Below are positions 48,025-57,253 of a DNA stretch of 64,000 bases, in pieces. The translations under genes and the position numbers were made by a program. The DNA is taken from assembly GCA_035606945.1 (NCBI GenBank), contig DATNDR010000042.1, forward strand, positions 1 to 64,000. Direction: 5' to 3'. Each line of letters opens with the position of its first letter. The first letter of the stretch is position 1. Under the pieces are notes generated by a model. The model was not told the DNA's origin and did not search any database. It saw only the letters and a list, made by a program, of their open reading frames with translations. This DNA comes from GCA-003244245 sp035606945 (GTDB taxonomy: Bacteria; Actinomycetota; Actinomycetes; Mycobacteriales; Pseudonocardiaceae).

Positions 48025-50253
48025 ATGCAAGCACGCGAAATGCTGCTGGCGGCACTGCCCGTCACGCAGCGGCGGCTGGACCTGGCCGGCGTCTCGACGG
48101 CCGTGCTGGAGGGTGGCGCCGGGCCTGCGGTCGTGCTGCTGCACGGTCCGGGCGGGAATGCGACCCATTGGCTGAGGGTCATCCCGGAACTGGTCTCGAC
48201 ATACCACGTGGTCGTCCCCGACCTGCCCGGCCAGGGCGCCTCGGAGGTCACCGGCGGTCCGCTGGACGCCGACCGCGTGCTGTCCTGGCTCAGCGAGCTC
48301 ATCGAGGGCACCTGCGCGATGTCGCCGACGCTGGTGGGCTACGCCCTCGGCGGCGCCATCGCGGCGCGCTTCGCCGCCGACCATAGTGCGCGCCTGTGCC
48401 GGCTGGTCCTGGTGGACGCGCTGGGGCTGTCCCCGTTCGAGCCGCCACCGGACTTCGGTCTCGCGTTATGCGACTTCCTCACTCAGCCCAGCGAGCATAC
48501 CCATGACCAGCTGTGGCGGTTCTGCGCCGCTGATCTGGAACGCCTGCGCCGCCGGATGGGCGAGCGGTGGGAGCCGTTTCGGGCCTACAACGTCGAGTGC
48601 GCCCGGACGCCCGCCCTGCAGAAGGCCCTCGGCGTGCTGATGGGGCAGTTCGGCGGGCCGCCGATCCCGGCGGCTGATCTGGCGCGGATCACCGTCCCGA
48701 CCATGCTGGTCTGGGGACGCCACGACCTGGCGACGCCGGTACGGATCGCCGAAACGGCCAGTGCCCGGTACGGGTGGCCGCTACAGGTGATCGAAGACTG
48801 CGGCGACGACCCACCTCTCGAAGCCCCCCAGGCCCTGCTGCGCGCGGTGCGCGAGACCACGCTGACCGATGAGATCGTCGACGGCCTGCGCCAGCGGTTG
48901 CACGGTCCGCTGCGCACCGCACGGGACGCCGGATTCACGGACGCGACGCAGCTCTGGAACGGCATGATCACCACCAAGCCGGCGCTGGTCGTCAGCGCAG
49001 CCGGCACCACCGACGTCGTCGAGGCGGTGGGCTTCGCTCGCGAGCACGAACTCGCGCTGTCGGTGCGCGGCGGTGGACATAACATCGCCGGTACCGCACT
49101 GGCCGACGGTGGCCTGACCATCGACATGTCCGCACTGCGCGGCATCACGGTCGACCCCAGCGCGCGGACCGCGACGGTGCAGGCCGGGTGCCTGCTCGGC
49201 GAGGTGGACCGGGCCACCCAGGAGCACGGCCTGGCCACCCCACTCGGGTTCATCTCCGAGGTCGGCGTGGCGGGCCTGACCCTCGGCGGCGGGCTGGGGT
49301 ACCTAACCCGCCGGTTCGGCTGGACGGTGGACAACCTGCTCGAAGTCGAGATCGTCACCGCGGACGGCCGGGTCCGCCGGGCCAGCCGCGACGAGCACCC
49401 GGACCTGTTCTGGGCGATCCGCGGCGCCGGCGCCAACGTCGGCGTGGTCACCTCGTTCACGTTCCGACTGCACGAGGTCGGCCCGACCGTCTACGGCGGG
49501 CTGCTCGCCTGGCCAGGCGAGCAGGTGCACGAGATCCTGCGGGCCTACCGGGCGATCACCACCGAGGCCCCGAGGGAACTGGCCGTGTGGCTGGTGCTCA
49601 TGCACGCGCCACCGGCACCGTTCGTACCCCAGCAGTGGCACGGCAAGAAGATCTGCGCCATGGCCGTGTGCTACACCGGCGACCTAGCCCACACCGACGA
49701 CGTCGTCGCACCGATCCGCGCGATCGGCGGCCCGATCGTCGATCTGCTGGCCGAGCAGCCCTACACCCAGGTGCAGTGCTACCTCGACGACGGCGAACCC
49801 AAGGGCATGCACTACTACTGGAAGACCGACTACGCCGCCGAGCTCAGCGACGAACTGCTCGACCTCACCGAAAAGCTGTTCGCCGACTGCCCGATCCCGG
49901 GTATCGAATGCGGCTTCCTTCATATCGGTGGAACCATCAACGAGCGCGTCGAGGACGACGGCGCGGTCGGGAATCGCAATGCCCGATACATGATCGGCGC
50001 GAACGGCATGTGGAAGCCCGGCGAGCCCCGGGCGGCGCAGTACCGGGAGTGGATCCGTGACGCATGGACCCAGCTGCATCCCTTCTCCACCGGCCGCACC
50101 TATGTCAACTTCCAGACCGCGGATGAGGGGTCCGAGCGCGTCAGGGCCAGCTACGGCACCAACTTCGACCGCCTGGTCGAGATCAAGAAGAGCTACGACC
50201 CGGACAACCTGTTCCGCTCCAACCGCAACATCCGCCAGGCTCAGACCAGGTAG
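48025..50253 (+). CDS. inactive-looking alpha/beta hydrolase fused to a berberine-bridge-type FAD oxidoreductase
   Basis: This 742-residue protein has an alpha/beta hydrolase fold at about residues 1-280 (VVLLHGPGGNATHWLRVIPE). There the nucleophile elbow is LVGYALGGAIAARFA, with Ala in place of Ser, and the final His position reads EDCGDDPPLEAP. The hydrolase triad is therefore lost. From about residue 300 a full FAD-linked oxidase follows: LALSVRGGGHNIAGTALADG (the His of RGGGH), LGFISEVGVAGLTLGGGLGY, DLFWAIRGAGANVGVVTSF, and a BBE C-terminus NYDPxN-like (YDPDNLFRSNRNI). It probably oxidises a small substrate. ATG 48025 follows GGGAGACGACG. No signal peptide. Confidence 0.85.
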   Translation: MQAREMLLAALPVTQRRLDLAGVSTAVLEGGAGPAVVLLHGPGGNATHWLRVIPELVSTYHVVVPDLPGQGASEVTGGPLDADRVLSWLSELIEGTCAMSPTLVGYALGGAIAARFAADHSARLCRLVLVDALGLSPFEPPPDFGLALCDFLTQPSEHTHDQLWRFCAADLERLRRRMGERWEPFRAYNVECARTPALQKALGVLMGQFGGPPIPAADLARITVPTMLVWGRHDLATPVRIAETASARYGWPLQVIEDCGDDPPLEAPQALLRAVRETTLTDEIVDGLRQRLHGPLRTARDAGFTDATQLWNGMITTKPALVVSAAGTTDVVEAVGFAREHELALSVRGGGHNIAGTALADGGLTIDMSALRGITVDPSARTATVQAGCLLGEVDRATQEHGLATPLGFISEVGVAGLTLGGGLGYLTRRFGWTVDNLLEVEIVTADGRVRRASRDEHPDLFWAIRGAGANVGVVTSFTFRLHEVGPTVYGGLLAWPGEQVHEILRAYRAITTEAPRELAVWLVLMHAPPAPFVPQQWHGKKICAMAVCYTGDLAHTDDVVAPIRAIGGPIVDLLAEQPYTQVQCYLDDGEPKGMHYYWKTDYAAELSDELLDLTEKLFADCPIPGIECGFLHIGGTINERVEDDGAVGNRNARYMIGANGMWKPGEPRAAQYREWIRDAWTQLHPFSTGRTYVNFQTADEGSERVRASYGTNFDRLVEIKKSYDPDNLFRSNRNIRQAQTR

Positions 50254-50277
50254 CCACCCCATTAGCGGCCGGGGTGG
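50254..50277. terminator. hairpin just after the FAD oxidase stop
   Basis: CCACCCC at 50254-50260 pairs with GGGGTGG at 50271-50277 across a 10-base loop, directly after the TAG. Confidence 0.55.
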
Positions 50278-50339
50278 CGCAGGCCGAGGATGACAGTCGC
50301 GCCGCACTGGAGCCTTGATACTCCAACTTGGCCTAATTG

Positions 50340-50406
50340 CGCCGTGAACTCGACACCACCGATGTGGCCAGGCCTTACGCATGTCGGTGACGTCGAGTTG
50401 ACGGCG
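50340..50406. repeat. long imperfect inverted repeat between convergent genes
   Basis: Arms at 50340-50366 and 50380-50406 (27 bases each) are complementary apart from about five mismatches, starting CGCCGTGAACTCGAC and ending GTCGAGTTGACGGCG. They lie between the convergent oxidase and methyltransferase genes. The element could be a bidirectional terminator or a member of another palindrome family. Confidence 0.7.
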
Positions 50407-50500
50407 CTGTCACCGCACCCCGCGGCGGTTGCGGGCGGTGTCGATCGACGTTTCCTGGTACCGCCGCTGCCGGCAAAAAGTGCACAAGAGCCATGGATGG

Positions 50501-51307
50501 TTACGCCTTTATCGCGACGACTTCCAGGTACTCGGAGTGAATCTCGCAGGTTCCGTCCTGGGCGGCGTTGAATTTCTCGGCGTTCGCGATCCAGGCGTCC
50601 CGGAACTTGTCCTGCTGTGACTTGTCCAGCGCCTGCCAGACCGTGGAGACCGGGCCAAACCACTCCCGGAACACCTCGAACGCGCCGGTTGTGTCGTGGT
50701 AGCACATCTCCGCGTGCTCCCGCCGGGTCTCCAGTGCTGAGATGCAGTCGCCGAACAGTTCCCGCAACCGCTCCTCGGTGCCCCACGCGCTGGGCGGCAC
50801 CAGTCCCGGTGGCGGCGGCAGGAACTGCGCCACCAGACCGAACTGTGCACCGGCCCAGCTCTGCGGCGTCCAGTTGGCCATCCCCAGCCGGCCACCGCGG
50901 CGCAGCACGCGCAGCAGTTCGGATGCTGTCCGTGCCTGGTCCGGGGCGAACATCGCACCGAACGTCGACGTCACGACGTCGAACGTGCCGTCCTCGAAAG
51001 GTAGCTGCTGAGCGTCGGCGACCTGGGTGTGCAAGGGCAGCCCTTCGGCCACGGCGCGCTGCTGCGCGCGGTGCAGCAGTTCGGAAACGTAATCCGAACA
51101 GACCGCATCAGCACCGCGGCGCGCCGCGGCCAGCGCGGTGTTGCCCGCACCACCGGCGACATCGAGCACCCTTTCGCCGGCGTGCACGTGAAGTGAGCGG
51201 ACCAGCATCTCGCCCGCAACCACCTGGGCGACGCCGATCCGGTGAAAATCGCCGGTGGACCACATTTTCTGCTGCCGTTCGGTGATCGTGCTTAGGTCTA
51301 CTGGCAC
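50501..51307 (-). CDS. class I SAM-dependent methyltransferase (UbiE/COQ5-like)
   Basis: This 268-residue methyltransferase has motif I VLDVAGGAGNTALAAARRGA, the acidic residue in AVCSDYVSELL, motif IV FEDGTFDVVTSTFGAMFAPD and LLRVLRRGGRLGMANWTPQS. The acceptor is unknown, probably a small molecule. GTG 51307 follows GGAGGTCACC. It is convergent with the FAD oxidase gene and belongs to the tailoring-type gene group. Confidence 0.88.
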   Translation of the reverse strand: MPVDLSTITERQQKMWSTGDFHRIGVAQVVAGEMLVRSLHVHAGERVLDVAGGAGNTALAAARRGADAVCSDYVSELLHRAQQRAVAEGLPLHTQVADAQQLPFEDGTFDVVTSTFGAMFAPDQARTASELLRVLRRGGRLGMANWTPQSWAGAQFGLVAQFLPPPPGLVPPSAWGTEERLRELFGDCISALETRREHAEMCYHDTTGAFEVFREWFGPVSTVWQALDKSQQDKFRDAWIANAEKFNAAQDGTCEIHSEYLEVVAIKA

Positions 51308-51652
51308 AACTGGTGACCTCCATCTCGTGCGCTGGCGTAAGGATCCCTTGCCGGGATGTAACCGATCATTGTGTTACTTCCGAACCACCTGAGCGATGGC
51401 CTCCAGATATTCGGCTTCCAGGACCCCTTGCCCAGCCAACCGTGGCGCCACATACGGTGGCGGCGTACTCCCGACACCTACCTCGCCGTTGCTGCATCGA
51501 GCAGATGGCAGGAGCCCAGGCCACGGAACCGGGCGAATCCCCGTTGACCGCCTGCGCGCGCGGGTGCGTGAGATCGAGCTGAGAGCGGCCTGCGAGCGGT
51601 CCGGGCGATGCTCACCACCGCCCCTGATACCAACCGCATCGGAGGAAATGCC

Positions 51653-52750
51653 GTGAGCACCACCAGAATCGATACCAGTGAACAGCGCGAGATGTTCGCG
51701 CAGCGGCTGGTAACAGATCTGATGGCGTCGCTGGAAACGCTGGGCGTCTGGATGGGTCTACGCCTGGGTCTGTATGACGCCATGGATCAAGCCGGGCCGA
51801 GCACCGCCGCCGAGCTGGCGGCAACCGCGGGAATCGACCCCCGGTATGCGCGGGAATGGCTGGAGCAGCAGGCCGTCGCCGGTGTGCTGGTCACCACCGA
51901 CGTTGAGCGGGACGCCGAGCAGCGGCGTTACGAGCTGCCGCAGCCACAACGGGAGGTGCTGCTCGACGAGGTCAGCCCGCACTTCACCGCACCGGCGGCC
52001 TACGCGCTGGCCGGCATCGCCGGGGTGCTGCCCGAGCTGCTCACGGCGTACCGCACCGGTGCGGGGGTGCCCTATGCGGCGTACGGGCAGGACATCCGCG
52101 ACAGCATCGAGCAGTTCAACCGGCCGATGTTCGTCAACGACCTGGCCGCGCATTGGATTCCCGCGGTGCCGGAGCTGGCCGCGCGGCTGCGCGCCGACCC
52201 ACCGGCCCGGGTCGCCGACATCGCCTGCGGCGGGGGCTGGGCGTCGATCGCGCTGGCCCGGGGCTACCCCAAGGTCTTGGTCGACGGCTTCGACCTGGAT
52301 GAGGAGTCGATCAGGCAAGCCAAGCGCAACGCCGCGGCGGCCGGCGTCGATGACCGGGTCGGTTTCGCCGTACGGGATGCCGCCGATCCACAGCTGGCCG
52401 GCCGCTACGACGCCGCCATGATCTTCGAGGCGCTGCACGACCTGGCCAGGCCGGTGGAGGCGCTGGCCGCGGCACGAGCACTGCTGGTCAGCGGCGGCTG
52501 CCTGATCGTCGGTGACGAGCGGGTCGCGGAAACCTTCACCGCCCCGGGTGACGAGATGGAACGGCTCATGTACGGATTCAGCATCCTGCACTGCCTACCG
52601 GCCGGCCGGAATGAAATCCCGTCGGCGGCTACCGGCACCGTGCTGCGCCCCGCCACCCTGCGCGCTTATGCCACCGAGGCCGGCTTCTCCCAGGTGCATG
52701 TGCTGCCCATCGAAAACGATATGTGGCGCTTCTACCGGCTGGAGGCCTGA
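51653..52750 (+). CDS. SAM-dependent methyltransferase with N-terminal winged helix
   Basis: This 365-residue protein has an N-terminal winged-helix dimerisation domain (SLETLGVWMGLRLGLYDAMD, AELAATAGIDPRYAREWLEQ) and a C-terminal Rossmann methyltransferase core (RVADIACGGGWASIALARGY, VDGFDLDEESIRQAKRNAAA, AMIFEALHDLARPVEALAAA). This is the layout of O-methyltransferase-like enzymes of secondary metabolism. GGAGGAAATGCC precedes GTG 51653. The SARP gene follows on the same strand. Confidence 0.87.
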   Translation: MSTTRIDTSEQREMFAQRLVTDLMASLETLGVWMGLRLGLYDAMDQAGPSTAAELAATAGIDPRYAREWLEQQAVAGVLVTTDVERDAEQRRYELPQPQREVLLDEVSPHFTAPAAYALAGIAGVLPELLTAYRTGAGVPYAAYGQDIRDSIEQFNRPMFVNDLAAHWIPAVPELAARLRADPPARVADIACGGGWASIALARGYPKVLVDGFDLDEESIRQAKRNAAAAGVDDRVGFAVRDAADPQLAGRYDAAMIFEALHDLARPVEALAAARALLVSGGCLIVGDERVAETFTAPGDEMERLMYGFSILHCLPAGRNEIPSAATGTVLRPATLRAYATEAGFSQVHVLPIENDMWRFYRLEA

Positions 52751-52911
52751 CGATGACTACGAGAACCCGGCTGGGGTGTCGATACTCCGGTCGGTTCGAC
52801 GGTCAAGGCGGCGGGGATGTGGAGCTGTGGAGCCCATGGCCCACACCGGACCTGGCGGTGCGCGGCTGGCAGCTGGAGGGGGGCCGGTTACCGTGGCTGG
52901 CGGAGGGTCGC

Positions 52912-55866
52912 ATGAAGCCGGTGCACGTTCGGGTACTCGGACCGCTGCAACTGGGCGGCGAAGGCTCGCTGCTGCGTTCGGGCCGGCTGCGCAGGCTGCT
53001 CGCCGCCCTGCTCATCCACCACGGCACGGTCGTCTCCGTCAACCGGCTAGAGCACCTCCTGTGGGCCGAGCACCCGCCGGCCGAACCGGCGAGCGCGCTG
53101 CAAACCCTGGTGTGGCGGCTCCGGGAGGCTGTCCGCGCGGCAGGTTGTGACAGCGCGATACGGGTGCTCACCACAGCGCCGGGTTACGTGCTGCAGGTCG
53201 ACGGCGAGCAGGTCGACGCCGTCCGGTTCGAGCGACTGGTGCGCGCCGCCGCAGCGCAACCACCCGAGCAGGCCGCAGTGCTCCTCGAGGAGGGGCTGTC
53301 GCTGTGGCGCGGTCGGGCCTACGCCGAGTTCTGCGATGACGAGTTCGCCCGCGTCGAGGCGGGCCGCCTGGAAGAGCTTCGCCTGGCCGCCGTCTCGGAC
53401 TCGGTTGACGCGGCGATCGCGATCGGCCGGTCGGAACACGCCCTGGGCCGGCTTGAAGCGCTCGTCGCCGCTGACCCGCTGCGGGAACGGCCCCGCGCGC
53501 AGCTCATGCGGGTGCTGCATGAGCTGGGCCGCTCGGGCGATGCGCTCCAGGCCTTCCATGACTACCGCGAGCTGCTCGCCGAGGAGCTCGGCCTCGACCC
53601 GTCGCGGCAGCTGCGCGACCTGCAGGCGGCGATCCTGCGGCGGGACCAGGAACCATCGCGTGCCCCGCCGGTCATCGCGCCGCCGGGTCCGGTCGGCAAC
53701 CTCCGCTGGGAGCTGACCGACCTGATCGGCAGGGCCGGCGACGCGGCGACCGCCCTCGCCGCGCTTGACGCTGCCCGGGTGGTCACGCTGACCGGAGTCG
53801 GTGGAGTCGGCAAGACCCGTCTCGCCCTGCAGGTGGCAGCCGATGCGCAAGCACGCCATCCCGCCGGGACGTGGATCTGTGAGCTGGCCGGTGCGCGGGA
53901 GGCAACCGCGGCCCCCGACGTGATCGCCGCCACGCTGGGGGTACAGCAGCGGCTCGGCAGCACCGTCACCGACCGGCTGGTCGAGTACCTGCGGACCAAG
54001 AACCTGCTGCTGGTGCTCGACAACTGCGAGCACGTCCTCGACGCCGCCGCGGACCTCGCCGACGCACTGGTGCGGGGCTGCCCCGACCTGAGGGTGCTGG
54101 CCACCAGCCGCGAGCCGCTGGGCATCGACGGGGAACGGGTGCTACCGGTGCAACCCCTGCCCGTGCCGCCACCGTCGATGCCCCACGACCTCGCGACCGT
54201 CGCAGCGGTGCCATCGGTCGCGCTGTTCTGCCAGCGTGCGCAGTCCGCGTCAGCCGCGTTCACGCTCACCGGCGACAACGTCGCCGCGGTGGCCGAGATC
54301 TGCCGCCGGTTGGACGGCCTACCGCTGGCACTGGAGCTCGCCGCTACCCGCGTGCGGTCGCTGTCGCCCCAGGAGATCGCCGACCGCCTGGAGCGCCGGC
54401 TGCAGTTCCTGCGCAGCGCCCGGCGGGTCCGCGATGAGCGGCACCGCACGCTGGCCTCCGTCGTGGACTGGTCCTACCGCCTGCTGACTGCGCTGGAGCG
54501 CCGGGTGTTCGAGCAGTGCAGCGTGTTCATGGGGGCCTTCTCCCTCGACGCGGCGGCCTCGGTCACCGAGTGCGGGGAACCGGAGGTCACCGACGCCGTT
54601 GCCGGGCTGGTGGACAAGTCCATGCTCGTCACGCACCCCGGCACCACGCCGACCCGGTTCGCCATGCTGGAGACGATGCGGGCTTATGGTCGGGAGCGCC
54701 TCGCCGAGCGAAGCGATGAGATCGCGGCCTGTCTGGCCCACGCCTCCTACCACGTCGGGCTGGCCGAAGCCGCCGCGATCGGATATTGCGGGCCCGATGA
54801 GGCGACGTGGGCAGCGGCGCTTGCTGCCGCTCTTGATGACCTGCGCAGCGCACACCAGTGGGCGCTGGTTCACCAGCCGGCGCTGGCGGTCCGGCTGTCC
54901 GCTGCCTTGTTCTGGTACGGGGAGACCGGCGCACCCTCGGAAGTCCCTGGCTGGGCCGCCCGAGCCGCCGACGTCGCAGGGCCGGATCCACTGCTGCCTA
55001 TCGTGCTCGCTGCCGCGGCCGGCGCCCGGTTCCGCGGCGACTTCGCCGGGGCACGGGGATTCGCGCAGCGCGCGCTGGATGCTGTCGCCGAGGACGACCC
55101 GGTGCGTCGGCATGCGCTGTACGCGCTAGGTGACGTGGCGCTGTTCGAAGGCCGGCTCAACGATGCCTCGCAGCTGTACGACCTCGTCGCTGACCTCGCC
55201 GGGAAGGCCGGGGACACCTACTTCACTGCGTACGCCACCGCCGCCAGTTCGTTGCCCAGCAGCTACCAGGGCAACACCGGCGAGGCGGTGAAACTCGCGC
55301 ACCGGGCCAGACAGCTGGCGACGGGCATCGGCAACCCCACCACGGTGGCCTGGTCCGACTACGCGCTCGGGGAGGCGCTGCTCGATCAGCAACCCGATCG
55401 GGCGCGGGAGGCTCTGGACCGGGCTGTGGTCGCAGGCCGTGCCGCTGGCAACCGGTTCGTCCTCGGGGTCGCCCTGGTCTCCGCCGCCTCGCTGCACGCC
55501 CGCCATGGTGATCCACACCAGGCGTCGCACCTGTTCGACGAGGCCATTGACTACTGGAGCCAGGCCGGCACCTGGACCCAGCAGTGGATCACCCTGCGCA
55601 ACGTCGTCGATCTGCTGATCCGGCTGGACGCCGCTGGGCCCGCCGCGGTGATCTACGGTGCGGTCACCACGAGCAGCACCGCGACACCGCCCTACGGTGC
55701 TGACGCCGAGCGGCTGGCGTCACATGCCGGCGCGCTGCGAACCAGGCTCGGTGCCGCTCAATTCTCCGCGGCCCTCGCTCGCGGCAAGGCTCTTGATGAC
55801 GCCGAGGTCGTGGCGTTCACGCGCGCCGCGCTGGCCCAGCTCAGGCCATCCGAACCGGACCGGTAA
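52912..55866 (+). CDS. SARP/BTAD-type transcriptional regulator with NB-ARC ATPase and TPR domains
   Basis: This 984-residue regulator begins with an OmpR-type winged helix (VHVRVLGPLQLGGEGSLLRS, RLRRLLAALLIHHGTVVSVN) and a BTAD domain (about 95-245). An NB-ARC-type ATPase follows, with Walker A LTGVGGVGKTRLALQVAADA and Walker B NLLLVLDNCEHVLDAA, then a long helical TPR-like C-terminus. Large SARPs of this kind switch on antibiotic-type clusters. ATG 52912 is chosen because GCGGAGGG precedes it and the DNA-binding domain starts there, although the frame is open to 52723. Confidence 0.9.
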   Translation: MKPVHVRVLGPLQLGGEGSLLRSGRLRRLLAALLIHHGTVVSVNRLEHLLWAEHPPAEPASALQTLVWRLREAVRAAGCDSAIRVLTTAPGYVLQVDGEQVDAVRFERLVRAAAAQPPEQAAVLLEEGLSLWRGRAYAEFCDDEFARVEAGRLEELRLAAVSDSVDAAIAIGRSEHALGRLEALVAADPLRERPRAQLMRVLHELGRSGDALQAFHDYRELLAEELGLDPSRQLRDLQAAILRRDQEPSRAPPVIAPPGPVGNLRWELTDLIGRAGDAATALAALDAARVVTLTGVGGVGKTRLALQVAADAQARHPAGTWICELAGAREATAAPDVIAATLGVQQRLGSTVTDRLVEYLRTKNLLLVLDNCEHVLDAAADLADALVRGCPDLRVLATSREPLGIDGERVLPVQPLPVPPPSMPHDLATVAAVPSVALFCQRAQSASAAFTLTGDNVAAVAEICRRLDGLPLALELAATRVRSLSPQEIADRLERRLQFLRSARRVRDERHRTLASVVDWSYRLLTALERRVFEQCSVFMGAFSLDAAASVTECGEPEVTDAVAGLVDKSMLVTHPGTTPTRFAMLETMRAYGRERLAERSDEIAACLAHASYHVGLAEAAAIGYCGPDEATWAAALAAALDDLRSAHQWALVHQPALAVRLSAALFWYGETGAPSEVPGWAARAADVAGPDPLLPIVLAAAAGARFRGDFAGARGFAQRALDAVAEDDPVRRHALYALGDVALFEGRLNDASQLYDLVADLAGKAGDTYFTAYATAASSLPSSYQGNTGEAVKLAHRARQLATGIGNPTTVAWSDYALGEALLDQQPDRAREALDRAVVAGRAAGNRFVLGVALVSAASLHARHGDPHQASHLFDEAIDYWSQAGTWTQQWITLRNVVDLLIRLDAAGPAAVIYGAVTTSSTATPPYGADAERLASHAGALRTRLGAAQFSAALARGKALDDAEVVAFTRAALAQLRPSEPDR

Positions 55867-55889
55867 GGCTGCTGACCCGGTGCTGATCG

Positions 55890-56243
55890 CCGTGGTCGAA
55901 TCACGGTGGCTGGTAAGCCCAGCGCCGGTTCATGCAGGATTGCGCCGCGCACCGCCTGCGGATGGCGAACCAGCAAGCCCAGCGTGAATACCGCGCCGCT
56001 GCTGGTGCCGAAGACCGCGGCAGGGGCCAGCCGGAGTGCATCCAGCAGCGCGGCCGCCTCGTTGGCCTGCTCCTCGACCGAGGTTCCGGTCCACCCGTGC
56101 GGAGCGGGACTGCGGCCATTCCCGCGCCGGTCATAGGTCAGCACGGTGAACTCGTCAGCCAGCAGATCGGCGACCTTGTCGAAGTGCCCGGCGTCGCCGG
56201 TTGTTCCCATGACCAGCAGCACCGGCGGCCCGGTGCCGCGCAT
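55890..56243 (-). pseudogene. alpha/beta hydrolase, broken at both ends
   Basis: The reading contains GTGPPVLLVMGTTGDAGHFD, VLTYDRRGNGRSPAPHGW, the nucleophile elbow AAVFGTSSGAVFTLGLLVRH and AVRGAILHEPALGLPATVI, a clear alpha/beta hydrolase front half. Upstream the sequence GTEIYYE is in frame, but the frame has no start codon before a stop. Downstream the cap and the second half are missing, because the SARP gene 3' end occupies that space. It is therefore a remnant, probably cut when the SARP gene arrived or was rearranged. Confidence 0.6.
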
Positions 56244-56289
56244 CTCGTAATAGATCTCGGTGCCATTGACGTGGATTGGTCGGCATCAC

Positions 56290-56830
56290 GTGGGCACCCC
56301 ATCATCGGGTGGCGAAGCGGGCGGCAAGGCCCTCCAGGACCGCTCGGCTTGCCGACGGGTCAATGGCGGCTTGTTGCATGCGGGTGAACACCTCGATCTG
56401 CCAGGCGATCTCGTCGGGGTCGTGGATCCGGATCGGGCCGAGGCCGTCAGCGGTCACCAGATGCTCGTCGTGGATGGCTCGATCCGGAACGCATCAGTGT
56501 CGAAGAGCCGGATCATCCGGGTGAAGTCAACCCGGGTCAGCCCACCGCCGAGTTCGGCCGACGCGGCGATCAGGTGCAGGGCGGGCCGGTCGGGCCGGTA
56601 CCTGGCGTTGTGTGGGCAACTGGTGATTCCGGCAGCGTTGGCGACGCCACCAGGACCACCCTGCCCAGCATGTGTCGCGGTGCTTGACAACGGCCAGCGG
56701 CCACAGCCGCGTCGGGGTCCTGGTATGCCGTCGTGGCTGGCCGGCTTAGTGAACGTCAGCCAAGGCAACCATCGGCGACACCGAATGCGGCGGTCGGTGA
56801 ATGCCTCGTTCGCCACGGTCACGGGGCTAG
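56290..56830 (-). pseudogene. decayed regulator-like sequence
   Basis: On the minus strand, partial readings in two frames give HLIAASAELGGGLTRVDFTR, MIRLFDTDAFRIEPS and, after a shift, VTADGLGPIRIHDPDEIAWQ, IEVFTRMQQAAIDPSASRAV. The last part vaguely resembles the C-terminal domain of DUF5753/Scr1-type regulators. No intact frame links them. I can support only that this stretch looks like former coding sequence on the minus strand. Confidence 0.25.
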
Positions 56831-56836
56831 CGCCCG

Positions 56837-57181
56837 ATGAGCGTTGACAATCCAGACCTAATGATCGCGAAGCTGCTGCTCGACCATCTCAAGCTGGAAG
56901 GCTTCCAGTTCCGGCGGCTCGCGCCCGCCGAGGATGGCCCGCTGATGGGAAGTCGGGTGAGCGGTGACTGGCTGGACTTTATCCACATCGAGGGATTCAG
57001 CCGCGACTGTTTCGCCTGGCGTAAGCGGACCTCGTCGCTGATCGTTCCTGGCGACGGGCTCGTGGAACGCCGGGTGCAGGGTCATGCGATCACCGTGCTG
57101 AACGAGGTGTTGACATGGCCGACAGAGCCGCCCTGCCCCACCGCTGTGCAGTACCAACGAATGATGAGGAACACAACGTGA
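56837..57181 (+). CDS. conserved actinobacterial hypothetical protein
   Basis: This 114-residue soluble protein (MIAKLLLDHLKLEGFQFRRL, DGPLMGSRVSGDWLDFIHIE, TSSLIVPGDGLVERRVQGHA) resembles small actinobacterial proteins of unknown function as far as I recall. There are no catalytic motifs or membrane segments. ATG 56837 has no strong ribosome binding site. It is convergent with the lipoprotein gene, with a palindrome between them. Confidence 0.55.
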   Translation: MSVDNPDLMIAKLLLDHLKLEGFQFRRLAPAEDGPLMGSRVSGDWLDFIHIEGFSRDCFAWRKRTSSLIVPGDGLVERRVQGHAITVLNEVLTWPTEPPCPTAVQYQRMMRNTT

Positions 57182-57211
57182 CGACCGGATCCCGCCGGCC
57201 CGGCTGAGTCG

Positions 57212-57253
57212 TGAGTGCGTAACAGGCAGGGTTAGAACACTGTTATGCACTCA
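57212..57253. repeat. inverted repeat between convergent genes
   Basis: TGAGTGCGTAACAG at 57212-57225 pairs with CTGTTATGCACTCA at 57240-57253 with one mismatch over 14 bases. The right arm includes the lipoprotein stop codon. It may act as a bidirectional terminator or be another palindrome family. Confidence 0.7.
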
